This document shows, piece after piece, positions 1-12,600 of a stretch of DNA of 64,000 bases. The notes below the pieces were generated by a model. The model worked only from the letters and a program-made list of their open reading frames with translations. It ran no database searches and had not been told where the DNA came from. The stretch is from Rotaria sp. Silwood1. Its lineage: Eukaryota; Rotifera; Eurotatoria; Philodinida; Philodinidae. The position numbers and the translations under genes are program-made. The stretch is from assembly GCA_905250075.1 (NCBI GenBank), contig CAJNOP010000348.1:128786-192785 (forward strand), given 5' to 3'. Position 1 is the stretch's first letter. Each line of letters begins with the position of its first letter.

Positions 1-2141
1 AAGTCAGTTTTCTTTTTCGTACTTATTCATCATGTATTTCTATCGTCTCTTATCTTATTCATTGAATGATTCTAACTTAACGCTTATATTCCTTCACACT
101 ATTGCAAAGCATACAATCATATTATTGTTTTATAATATTACTTATTATAATAACTAATGCTATGACGTTTTTATGTACAAAATTAGATGTTTATTTTGAG
201 TAAATTGTTATTTTTTTTTTGTTATTATGATATGCTAACATGATTTTTATCAGTAGTACTAAAGTAATTGATCAATAGAATGATTTCTTTATTATTTTAT
301 TATATATTCATAGTAATTTAAAAGAAGTTATGTATTTGAATATCTTATTAAGATTCGCAGCGAGTATCATTCGATTGTTATGTATATATTTAACATGTTC
401 TCATAGTAACTATTACTAATTATTCTCTTGTAAAATTATGGCTTTTTCTTTCTTTTACTACATCGATATTTGTATGATTTCGAATGTTTTATATGTTTTC
501 ATGAGATTTTTTTTTTTTCATTTTAAAATACATTTATAAATCAAATAGAATAACGGAAGTATATATTCTGTTCAAATGTTGTTTGCAAAATTATAAAAGA
601 TTGAATTCAATCTTTTATAATTTTGTTTGAAAAAAACAATAGTGACATATATAAATCATTTTTTATCAATTTATTAAATCGAAAAGACAATATTTTAAGA
701 AAAACAATCATGATATAATGAGGATATACAACAACTTTTTTTATACATTCAATTTATCGATTTCTAAAACCAACAAAATCTAAAACTTAAGTGTCGAATA
801 ATTTTTCTTTTAAAATTTAGTTAATACCAATTTTATATCACTTGTATATCCTTATAAGAAAAAAAAAAGATTTCCTGTGAAAGTTATGTTTGTTTTCGTT
901 TCAACGAATTATTGAAATGTTTTTTTTTTTTTTAAGAACTATATATTCCAATATAATATAGTATTCATTGACTCAAGTTGTATAAGACCAATATATATGT
1001 ATATTACGCAATTTTTTATTTCTTACAAAATAATAGAAAAAGCTATTAGTACAATCCTTGAGGGGATTAAAATGTAGAACGGAATGTAGCTGCTATTTAT
1101 AATCATAAAGAAATTATTTGATATTTGTCTATTTTGGGACACATTTCTTCAGTAACCTCTTACTTAATCTTTAGCAGTACGATAAGGCCAGTAGGTCATA
1201 TATTATAACAACTATATATTTCAACAATCCTTTAAGATCTTTTTTTTTTTGTTCAAAAAAAAAAAATATTCGAAAACTAATAGTACCTTCAAGGTGAAAA
1301 GGATTTTATATTTCTCTCTTTTATAAATGTATTTAATGAGTTTTCAATAGGAGAAAAAAAAACACTTTTAGCAGTTTTCATTGCCATCAAACACAATTGT
1401 TAAGTAAAGTAAATACAACATTTGGAATCGATATCAAAAGCTACATAAGTCAAATACATTTTTCACAAATTTTTTCCTATAAAATATTCAATTGTACTTC
1501 CTGATAGTTCATTTCATTAAAATTTTGCTCTGTGGATCAATTTTTTGCAGATACTAACCTAGTAGGTTATCGATACAGGGTGCATTGACTATACTCATAT
1601 CCACGTTTGATGCATCATTAAGACATACAAACTCTATCAAAATATGTTCTTTCTGTAGTGGTGTGATCCAATGTCAGTGTACGTATGTAGTCTATGTTTA
1701 CTAACTACACATCTCTAAATAATGCAAAGAGCATTTCATTTTCAATATATATTATGCGACATTATGAAGGTCAATTTATACTTGAGCTTTTTTTTTTGCT
1801 TACGCTGTACTAGATACATACTTAACAATATTGTATAAATATGTATGACCTATAATAAAAAAAAAAAGAAAAAGTAATCATAGAAAAGAATCTACATTGA
1901 ATATTTGAATGTAAGTATTAAATGTAAATTTCGGAAGTAGATGATCAAGATATGATTCACTTTTTATTATCCTAAACTGTAGAGATATATGTGAGTATCG
2001 ATTATGAATATTATGATATTTCTTGTTTATTGTGTAAATTTTTTTTATAATGAATATCTTGATCATGAGTTAATTAAATTGCTTGATTATTTTACATATT
2101 TCATAGATTTATTGTTTATTTTTGTTTTTTGATTCATATAG
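1..2141. other. Non-coding AT-rich stretch upstream of innexin exons
   Basis: I see no coding signal on either strand here; the sequence is AT-rich with long T and A runs. It ends in a splice acceptor at 2140-2141, so at least its right end is intron of the innexin gene. The missing first innexin exon (TM1 and first extracellular loop) is not recognisable in it and probably lies left of the window. The one notable structure is a perfect palindrome at 586-625. Confidence 0.6.
586..625. repeat. Perfect 40-bp palindrome
   Basis: Two 20-bp arms meet with no spacer at a central GAATTC (603-608). The arms read CAAAATTATAAAAGATTGAA and its reverse complement. It can extrude as a cruciform or fold as a hairpin in RNA. 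No coding sequence surrounds it. Confidence 0.9.
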
Positions 2142-3846
2142 AACAGATAGAAAATTAAATTATTATCAATGGACACCATTTATTATATTATTAATGGCAT
2201 TATGTTTTCATATACCACGTTTAATATGGCGTACATTAAGTGTTCGTTCAGGTATTGATCTACTTGATATTGTTGAATCAGCTGATGATATGAAATCAAT
2301 GAAAGAATTTGATGAACGTGAACATTTATTAAAACATATTGTTACTACAATTGATATGTATGTTGATGATGCACGTCGACAAGCTGATTCTGAAAATCGA
2401 CAAGCATCATTATTTCGAAAACTTTTTCAATTACTTTGTTGTATGACTGGAAAATTTCTAGGAAATTATTTCATTACACTTTATATGTTTATTAAGTAGG
2501 TGAAATGTTTTTATTATTTTTAATAAATAATTTCTATTTATTTTTAAAATAAGAATATATTATATATTTAATGTTATTTTACAAATATGTTTATTGAATA
2601 TATTTCTTGGTACAAATTTTTTACAATTTGGTTATGAAAGTGTTAAATTATTTCGTTATGGACTTAATCAACCTGAATCAAAATATTTTCCTCGAGAAAC
2701 ATTCTGTGATTTTTATGTACGTGAACCATTACGTGGTGAACAACCATTACAAAGAATTACTGTTCAATGTGTATTAACTATTAATCTTTTTAATCAGGTA
2801 AACTAATCATAGTAAAATAGTGATTGTAAGTTTTTTTTTTTTCACTACAGAAAAGAATTTATTTAGACTTTTCGAAAAAAAAAAAAAAAAAAAAAATAAA
2901 GATTTCTTCTATTTAATAGCATATATGTATTATCAAATTTTATAGAGAGAAGATTTCCAACGAGCCTACAGATACAAAATTTAGATGCGTTTTTTGAATA
3001 TATGTTTAGAAATTTTTGGATCACGATTTATTCGAGAGTATCTTTAGAAAGTCAAAAAAAAAATTATTTTTCAACAAAATTTATGAACCAACGTTTCCAG
3101 TAAATATGTTTGTTCATTTTAGCTTGATTTAAAGTATAGATTATAGAAATTTTTTAGTCAGTCAAAAACTATCGATTGCAATCAGATTATGAAAAGGTCT
3201 CAGAGTTTTATTTACTATAATGTAATGTATAATTATTTTGTTTTTGTTTTTGTTATTCTAGCAAATCTTCACTTTACTTTGGATATGGTTTGTTTTTGTA
3301 TTTTGTCTTAATGTATATTCTTTTGGAATATGGATTGGACGTTTAGCTGTATCTAAAAATCGATATAATTTTATACAATCTCGTCTTACACGTACATCAC
3401 GTCCTGAAATTCCACGTTTTCGTTTTGATTTTAAACATGCTAAACGTGAACTTGGTGATTATGTACATGAACAACTTATACGATCATTTATATCAGTATA
3501 TTTAGAAGCCGATGGATACTTTTTTATACGTATGTTAACAGTTAATGTATCTGATTTTGTTGTACAAGAAATAATTGAACAATTATGGACTTGTTATGTA
3601 ATGAGATATGGTGAAAATGATGCTAAACTTGCTGAAAAATCTTTTTATGAATTTCGAAAAGAAGGAAAATATACATCAATAACTCATTTACATTCAGCTT
3701 TATCAAATGTTATCGATGAACGTTTTGGTGCAACTGATGCTAAACGAAAATTTTTGAGACAATATTCTGATGTAACAGCAGAATTATTACAACCAACAAT
3801 TTCATATGATTCAAGCTCAACTCAAAATCAGAAACCACAAGTCTAG
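2142..3846 (+). CDS. inx: Innexin gap-junction protein (3' three exons; 5' end missing)
   Basis: Innexins form invertebrate gap junctions and hemichannels in the plasma membrane. Three exons join in one frame: 2142-2495, 2554-2797, 3262-3846 (stop TAG), about 393 residues. The first visible exon opens just before the YYQW motif that starts TM2 and continues through PRLIWR. The second exon carries TM3 (ending NIFLG) and the second extracellular loop with conserved cysteines in TFCDFY and VQCVL. The third starts at NLFNQ/QIF, continues into TM4 (LLWIWFVFVFC) and ends in a hydrophilic cytoplasmic tail. TM1 and the first extracellular loop are absent, so an upstream exon must exist outside the recognisable sequence, unless the gene is truncated. 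The donor at 2496 (GTAGGT) avoids an in-frame stop at 2497-2499. Family assignment is confident; the channel partner is unknown. Confidence 0.93.
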
Positions 3847-6462
3847 TCGCACTTTCTTTTTGCTGTGTCTTCGAAAAAAAAAACATACCATATAATTGTA
3901 TAATAAATTATTTACAAAAAGACAAAATAGAATCAAAATATATTTCATCTATCATAGGTTTTCTATTTTTAGAATAGATGACAGATTTCTTATTTTCTCA
4001 GAATATATTTATTATTGAACAAAATTGAATTAGATATTATATAAACAGAAGATATAAAATTCTAAACTTCGAAAATATATATGACTATGAAGTTGAAAAC
4101 CTATTTCGTTACATCTGATTCATTCAATAATCGTTAATTCAGTGGCATACAGATACTGTAAAACAATTAAGTAAATCAGAGATCTAATCGAACGGAATTT
4201 CACTGGTTCACGTTCGGTTTGAGTCGTTGTTATTGCCTAAAAAATCAGTTTGCATTTGTTTGTCGAGAATCTTTAGCTATTTTCTGAATCTCGACACTCA
4301 ACTTATCGATGTTATGATATTCTTCATCAACTTTTATTAAGATTGTCAATAGAAATGAAAATGAACTTACTAACACCTTATTTGTTTTATCGACTTACCT
4401 AAAGAATTTTATTGTTAATTTAAAAGAGAAATCTAATTTAAAATTTTAGAAATTGATTTGTATGGGATAAAATCTGAAATCTCTAACAAAAGTTTAAAAA
4501 AACATCACTCACTGAAATTATTAAATTTGCAGTCTGATTGAATCGAAAACAATATAATAAAGTTATTAACATCATTAGAAACGCTAGATATACTAAGACT
4601 ATCATCAGTGCCAGAAAGCAAACTATTCAAATGCTTTTTTCTCTTAATAACTCACGCGAAATGTAAGAAAGTGGCATGTAGATTTAAGCAACACAGAATC
4701 TTTGATAAATCATACTGTGTTCGTGAAGGGAAAGAGTTAAATGAATATCTGCACTCATTCTTAAATTCTTAGCTCAGGAGGTTCATTCGTTTTCTTTTTT
4801 TAGACGCTCAAAGATTTCTATATTGTTCAGTTGGACTCTTTAAAAAAGGCATGAAAAGATAGATTATCGATCTTAATAAGTCTTATGACTATTTTTTGTT
4901 TTTAAAGTGATATGAGAAGCATATGAAATCCTATAATCAATTATCACACCTTAACATATCCATCAAATGTCTTCAAACTGCTTCAAGTAATCATAATCTA
5001 CTCAATTTTTATATTGAACATACTGCTGTTAACTATAGTCAACAAAAGCTTTATAAATCAGTAATAAAATAATTTAATTTTTAAAAACTTTTTCATAAAT
5101 GTTTTTTTCTAAATTATAAATTTTTAACATAAATAACCAAATGCTCGTTTAGTTCACTTCTTGTAGAGTTCTGAAAAAAAGGTTTCAATAAAATTCCGAA
5201 ATCAATTCGAAAGTCTTTTTTAAGCTTCGTTTGTTATTATGAAACCCTTGAAAAGATTTATGAAACATTTAACAAACGTTTTTAATGGCTTCGTAACTAT
5301 TTATGAAACCTTTTAAACGACTTCGAGTTCGTTTCAATTCTCGAAATCTTTTTAAAGTACTGTAATGCATCATTTGTTTTTTGCACATTATAGTCATGAG
5401 ACTCAGTCTAGTCGATATTTTATCCTGAAAATGCTTGAGCATCAAATATCCTTGGAAAACAAGCTCTTCGAAATTTTTCCATGAAGAGTTTTCGCTTATG
5501 AAAAAGACGTCTGAAAATCTTGACAAATGATTATTGAAAAATTACATGGAATTATTTTGCATTTCGCCTCAATTATTCAAAAAATATTCGAGTTTCTTGA
5601 CTTCTAGCACCTTGAGATCAGCGCACTCATGTTTTTATAGACCCAAACCTTATTCAGACTTCAGTTTTTTTTTTCTGTCAACATCCAATACAGTTTGCAT
5701 ACATGAATAAATTGAAGTATCAAAATTTTAGCTATTTATCAGTTACTCTGAGAAAAAAAATTAACGTACAGCTATTTCTTATTGTTCATTCGAGGTTTAA
5801 TACATACAAAAGTTTTTGCTTCATCGAAATGAGCATTATATTAACAATAAAAGGAAATTATGAACAATTAATTGATAAACGAAATTCATCAAATCAAGAG
5901 TAGAATCAAAATTTGCAGCTGTACTGAATAGTTTTCGTTGTAATTATGTAAACGAGATCAAACAAGTAGGGATCTACGGATTTATGTGCTTGTGGACTCG
6001 GATCAGAACTCATCGAGCCAAAGAACTTCGGGACTCGGACCAGAACCCATTGAGCCCAAGAACTTCGGGACTCGGACCAGAACCCATTGAGCCCAAGAAC
6101 TTCGGGACTCGGACTCGAGCCTAAGTCTAGAAGGATTCGCAGCTCTCTACTGGCATCGATTATAGTTAGTTACAAAGAAAATATCTTTTCACATGATATC
6201 TTTTTTTGAAAAGCTAGCATAATTACCGTCTTATTGTTTATTTAAATTTAATAGAATTAAAAAGCTTTCGATACCGAACATTATTTTCATTGCATGCAAA
6301 GATGTCGCTATGATACATAACTTCTAATTGAAATCGATGATTCATCTTACAGTATACATACAATGTGTTTGTTATGTCATGTCTGCTTATCTATCGCATG
6401 ATTCGTTTCCACTTGTTTGTTGACGTAGTTATTTGCTTACCTATACTTGTCATGTCTTACCA
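3847..6462. other. Intergenic region between innexin and CARMIL
   Basis: No supported gene. Short open frames at 5269-5526 and 5703-5903 have no family resemblance or splice context. A 37-bp tandem repeat occupies 5994-6118. The innexin 3' UTR probably takes up the first few hundred bases. Confidence 0.6.
5994..6118. repeat. 37-bp tandem repeat, GC-richer than surroundings
   Basis: The unit starts AAGAACTTCGGGACTCGGAC and recurs at 6021, 6058 and 6095, exactly 37 bp apart, with a degenerate leading copy from about 5994. The copies are nearly identical, so the array is recent. The period is not a multiple of three and no open frame runs through it. Confidence 0.9.
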
Positions 6463-6616
6463 ATGATTGATCGATCAGGTGAGTAAAAAAGTTTTTCTTT
6501 TTTTTTTTTTTCTTTCATCTATTCAATACGCTGTTATTTAGTATATTTCTTGGGGTTATTATCCGTCAATGCGATAAGCATACTGGTGTTCTCTTTTTTA
6601 ATTTTTATTATTCTAG
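6463..6616 (+). promoter_or_regulatory. CARMIL 5' leader: optional untranslated exon and splice acceptor at the ATG
   Basis: A strong donor (CAG/GTGAGT) lies at 6478/6479 and an acceptor (TTCTAG) ends at 6616, directly abutting the ATG at 6617. If cis-spliced, the leader exon contains an upstream ATG at 6463 whose frame closes at once on a TGA across the junction, so it would be a very short uORF. Alternatively the acceptor at 6616 receives a trans-spliced leader, a process known in bdelloids. The sequence cannot decide between them. Confidence 0.5.
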
Positions 6617-9600
6617 ATGAATGATCGAGACGATTTTGCTGAATTAGTTGGTACGAACAAAATTGTTTTTTTTTGTTTTGTTTTTGTAAATTAAATTTAT
6701 TATATGATAATAGCTAGTGCACGAAATGTGACTAAATGTCCATCATTTTATTTTCATGGTCGTATTCGTTATGGAACAAAAGGTGAAAAAGTTGAAGAAA
6801 GATTTTTGGTAAAGCAAAAAAAAACAAAAGTCAATCATAGTTTAGAATTTATATTTTTTTATTAAATTTTTAGTGTATGGATGCTGTTCGTGTATATATT
6901 TGTTCAGTAAAAATTCCTGTCAAAGTATATTAAATTATTAAATAAAAATAAAAATAATATTGATTATTTAGATTGAATCACAATTTAATATTCTATCAAT
7001 TAAAGCAATAGAAAAATCAAGTGATTCACATGTAATATATTGATTTGTTTTTTTTTCTTTTTGCTATTGTTATATTTATATTAATAAATAAAAAATTTAG
7101 GTTATTATTGAAACAGATACCAAACAGATTCATGCATTATATGGTCTTCATGATAAAGCATCATTGCAACCATTTCTTATTGTACTTATTCGAACTATAC
7201 GTGCTGTTTTTCCACATAGATTACAAGCAATGTATGTATGAATTAATCACAAAAATATTTAAGAAAAACAATATCTAGTATGTTTCTTTGTTTATTTTTG
7301 TTAGTGTGGATATTCGTCCAGAGAATGAATATGATAGATTATTACGTTTATCAAATGAATATTTTGAAGATAAATCAAGTGATATTAATGTATGTGGAGG
7401 TTTTTCTATTCGTTATGAATGTGCTTGTGATTTTTATCAAAGTCAATATTATCGATCAGTACCAAGCGTAAGTTTTTAGTCTTTGAATTAATTGATAATA
7501 TATATTATCTATAGTTAAATAATCAAAAACATTTTCTAGAGTTGAAAAACAAATAATTATTAAAAAAAAAAAAAGTAACGTTGAGTTTTATTAGTTAACA
7601 AATACGAGCATCATGGGTTAATGATAAGAAAAAAAAACTGTTTTTTATTGTATTATCAGTAAAATGCATGATTTTGAAGTGATGTTTTGAAAAGAGTTAT
7701 GGATGATAAAAAAAAGAAATTTTTTTAATAATAATGAAAAGTAATTATTTGTAAAATCTATTGAACATTTACCATGTTTGAATAAATGTTCTAGTCGTTA
7801 ACTCATTTCATTTTTCATTATCAATGTCTTTGTATTCAAAGAGATAGTAAATAAAATAATCTTTACTGTCATCATCTATCCTTTGCACATTTTCCCATTG
7901 TTATGATTGAATGCATGTTAATCTTGTAATGAATTTCGAATAAATATTTATTTAGCTTGTTGATACAGTATTTGCTCATCGTTTATCACGTGAATTTACA
8001 TTTCATGAATTTGAATCACTTACACAAAAAGATTGGTTACCAATTATTGGTGCATTACGTCATAATGAATGGTTTAGAAAATTAACAGTTGAAAATATAA
8101 AATTGGTTTGTTAATTAAATTAAATATTTTTATTTTATCTATGCATTTTTCTTTTTTTTAAGTCATCGGAAAGTGTTGATGAACTTTGTATTGTCTTTCG
8201 TCTAAATAAAACAATCAAAGATCTACGTCTAGTTAATTGTAGTCTTAGACAGTAAAAAAAAAACAAACACAATTTTTATTTTATTGTTTATAAAAAAAAA
8301 TAAAAATATTTTTATTTTGTAGGGATTTCTGTACACGATTTGTTAATTATCTAACAATAACTTCTATTGAAAATTTTGATTTATCTAATAATACAATTGA
8401 AGATAAAGGTAGATTTATTATACTATTTGATTTCAGATATGTTTGTGAACTAAAATTAGACATAAGAATCTATATATAATGAATCGATATCTAAGCTAGT
8501 TTTTACTATTTTGATTATAAACGTAATGAAATGAAATTTTAATAATAAAATTCTTATAGATATTTATTCATTCAAATTTAATTAACATTAAATATATTGA
8601 TTCTATGGTTTATCTTAAACTATAGATAATGATAAAAAAAAACTAATGAATCGAATAAGACATATTTTTTAAATTGAATATAAATATGTCTGATCGAATC
8701 TCAATAGTCATTTGATATATTAATTAATCATAAATGACGTTTCATATACTTTTACGTTTTTTTTTGTTTATCAATAAATCGTATCCTCTTATCATTAGTC
8801 ATCTAACTTTTATAATTAATATTAAGGTCATAAAATATATAAAAGTTTTGCTGTTTTCAGCTGAATATAAATGAAATATTTCTCTAGCTGTATTAGAAAT
8901 GAAATTTGATTTTGAACTTCTCTATTCGGTTATAAGGAAAAATGTTTTTTCTTATTTTATCATGTTGTTAATAAATGATATTTATTCATAAGTCTTGTTG
9001 GTTTTTTTTATTGAAGGTTTAAATGCTCTAAGTACAGCATTACAACAACGTAAATGTCCAATACGATCTTTTAATCTTCAATCATGTTCAGTAACACATA
9101 AAAGTTTATATAATTTTAATACAGCATTGATTAATAATAATTTTATAATAAAAAATCTTAAAATTCTTAATCTATCTGGAAATCGTATTAAAGAAGAAAA
9201 TGTAAGTTATAATATTATATAAAGAAGAATTTAAAAAAATTTTTTTTTGTTTTTAGTGTATTACACTTCTATTCTCTAATAATGAAAATGTATTAGAAGA
9301 ATTACATTTAAGTGATATTGAATTTAGTCTTGAATCAGTAAATTAATATTAAACACGAGAATTTTATATTAATGTTTCTGTTTTGTTTTTTTTATAGTTT
9401 TTTCATTCATTAGCAACATTACCATGTAAACTTCATCGTTTATATATATCTTCAATAAAATCTTCTACACCATCATCAATATCAGGTGGTGTAAAATTAT
9501 TTTTTACAAAAACTCAATCATTAGAAATTTTACAATTAACAAATGCTAATTTATCAATTGATTTTCTAAGGTTTGAAAAATAATAAATAATAAAAGAATT

Positions 9601-12600
9601 GTTTCTTTTTTGTTTATATATAGAGAATTATGTGATGGTCTTCATTCTAATATATATTTAAAAAATCTTAATTTATGTCTTTCGGGAAATCAACTTGAAG
9701 CATTTATTCGAGATTATGCACCTCGTTTTGCAGCTATTCCTTGTTTAAATGTACTTGATGTTAGTGGATGTGGTAAGAAAAATTTTTTTTTTTCCTTCTA
9801 TCATAATAAAATAAAGACTATTCTCAGAAAACAATTTATAGTCTCAAGTTTTATAGAAGTCAATTAAAAAGTGTTAGCTCAAATATTTAGAGTTAGGATT
9901 TTGGTTATGTTTAGTGTGTCGAAGAAGAAATGAAAAACAAAAAAACACCCATGAAAATTTGCCGATTTGAGTACAAGTATTTAACCCAAATAGTTGTATT
10001 TATGTTAATCATTAAAAAAAAAAATTTTTTTAGTATAAAATAATATCGATTTTCATTCCTATAATTTTATATAAATTAGCAATTTGAAAAAGTAAAAATA
10101 TTTAGGATTGCTGGCTTGAATGTTGAATACTCAACTGAGTTGTAGAGTACTACCTTAAATCGTGGTGGAATCAGTGATTTATCTGCTGGGTGGGCGCCGC
10201 CCACTCGAAAATATACAGCAGCTATTCGTCTACTGGGTGGGCCGAGTGGGCGCCGCCTACCCGAAATTTCGACTCGCCCAGTCAGGAAACGAAACCTAGA
10301 TAAAACACTGGGTGGAATCATTGATAATGAGAGTAATAAGTTAGATTTAAGATGAGCCGAGTAATGAAGTTTCTTCATTTTCGACAGTTCCAGTGTGGCT
10401 TGTGACAAACAATTTTTATACATGTTAGAAAAATGAAATAATAACTAGTCTAAACAGTGTACTCAGATACACAATGTAATACAGGATCTATGCATGCCGA
10501 AGAAGAGATCTATTCAATAGTAAAAGGAATTAGATAAGAAACAGTTGAATTTTTCTTCTGCTGAGAAATCAATCATATAATTTATCCATGAACTTATAAA
10601 TCCATATTACTATGAAAGAAAAATTTTTCATACTAAGAAGTTTTTAATGTAGATAATTATCGTTCTAAATTTTCTCTTATGCATATTAATGAAACAAGTC
10701 GTTCAATTGAGAATTCGCTTTTGTATTGAAACTATATCAATTAATTGATCATCGTTATGTCTCTATAAACGAAATGATTTTATTTTCTATTTAGATTTGG
10801 ATAGTGAAGTTGTAACATTATTAATTGAATTAAAAAAGAATCAAAAATTAAATTCACTTCATATAGGTAGAAATCTTAATAATATAAAAGCAAAGTAAAA
10901 TCATAATAAAATTCAATAAAATTAATGTTTGAACGTTTTTTTTTTTCTATTTTAGAAATCTGCCAAAAATAGTTAACGCAATGAAGGATTTTGTTTTTGA
11001 TTGTGTAAATAAAAAACAAAAAAAAAAAGAAATAATAAATTTAATTTTTGTTATTCTAGAAACTTGAATATTTATCAATTGCTGATTCAAAATTAAGAGA
11101 AAATACAGCTGAAGTTCTTCTATCATTAATTAATAATATATCAATAAAAACTCTTGATATTCGGTAAAGAAATAAAAAAATAAAAACAAAAAGGACTAAA
11201 TTATTTTCATAAAATTATATTATTATTATTTTTTATATTGTAAATAGAGGAAATTTAATGAGTGATGCTGGTGTACGTGTATTTACTCAAGTTATACAAA
11301 TGAATCGTCATTTACGTACAATATTCTTCGATCGAAATGTTCTTTCATTGAATAATTTTGAAGATATTGTTAATGCTATGGAAGAGTATGTATTAGTTTT
11401 ATTTTCATTTGTAATAAATCATTAAAAGATACTATTTACAAAAAAAAAAAACAACAACACTTATATAACTTCTTCATGATTAATAAAGTTTCGAAGTGTC
11501 TTCTGTTCAATGCCACGTAAATGAAGATTCTGAGAGCATTGATCATGAACCTCTAACACTGTTGAATAGCGATCAGTTTTCAATCACTTGAGCTACAGAA
11601 AAACTTGTTATTTCTCTAACATAGTGCGTTCAATCGAATTGAAATCTTTTTTTTTTTACAGGCATGGGACACTCTTTGGTGTGTCTGCTATTTTTTGGAA
11701 TTATTGTAGTTGAGAAAGCAGGACGATTTTTAGCTTTTATGGCAAAGATCTTCCTTAAAAGGATGTATTTGGGAATCTGGAGTCTATGACAACTTTTGCA
11801 CTTCGCATAGAAGCCTATCTACCCTGAAAGTTTGAACCTGAAAATGGGTGTTCTCTTAAGCCTCCCTATCCCCTCGAAAAAAAGTCACTTTTCGTCAAAA
11901 TCAACGAAATCAAGATAAACATAGGAGAAGATAACCCGTCATTGAATCTCTCATAAACAACAAAAATTTTTGCTCGGCACGTTCTTTATTCCAAAAATTT
12001 TTGAAGGTGTCCATCCTCTATTCGAAAAACAAGTCGTTTTTAAAAAGAAACCGAAAATCTTTTTCGATTTTTCTTATTTTATAGGTTCTCGATTGCATCT
12101 TCAAGATTTCTCGAAGGAGCTTCATTGTAGCCAATAGTTTTTTTTTTGTTTGAAAGAGCATGTAAAACTACAGTGCCTATGAGAGCCAGTTTTTTTTTTA
12201 TTATTAAGCTTTGCTTTTATTATATATACAAACCTTTATATAATTAGAGCGCCATTTTTGGGGAGGTTTTTTGCATCATTGAACTTTCGATCCCTTTTTT
12301 CCCTTAAAAAGTAAGACTTTAAAAAACAAGGACTCTCATAGACACTGCATTCTAATATGCTCTTTCAAAGAAAAAAAAAATTATTAAATGTATAGACTGA
12401 AAAGCACAGAGAAATTTTGGAGACGAAATTAGCTAGTTTTGGATCCGTTTTCGGCTAGTATCTCCGTCAAACGTCATAATACAGGGCTGAGAATTTTACC
12501 ATAGCCATGGTTCATCAGTTCCAACATATCCTGAAAATTTCATGCTATTTGAACATTCCTAGCCTGAGATCTAATTTTGAAGAGGAGGGGAGCCTTAAAG

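Noticed and set aside
10076-10423. 115-codon open frame on the minus strand
   Set aside because: It lies in a CARMIL intron and crosses a GC-rich repeat remnant; no motif and no splice context.
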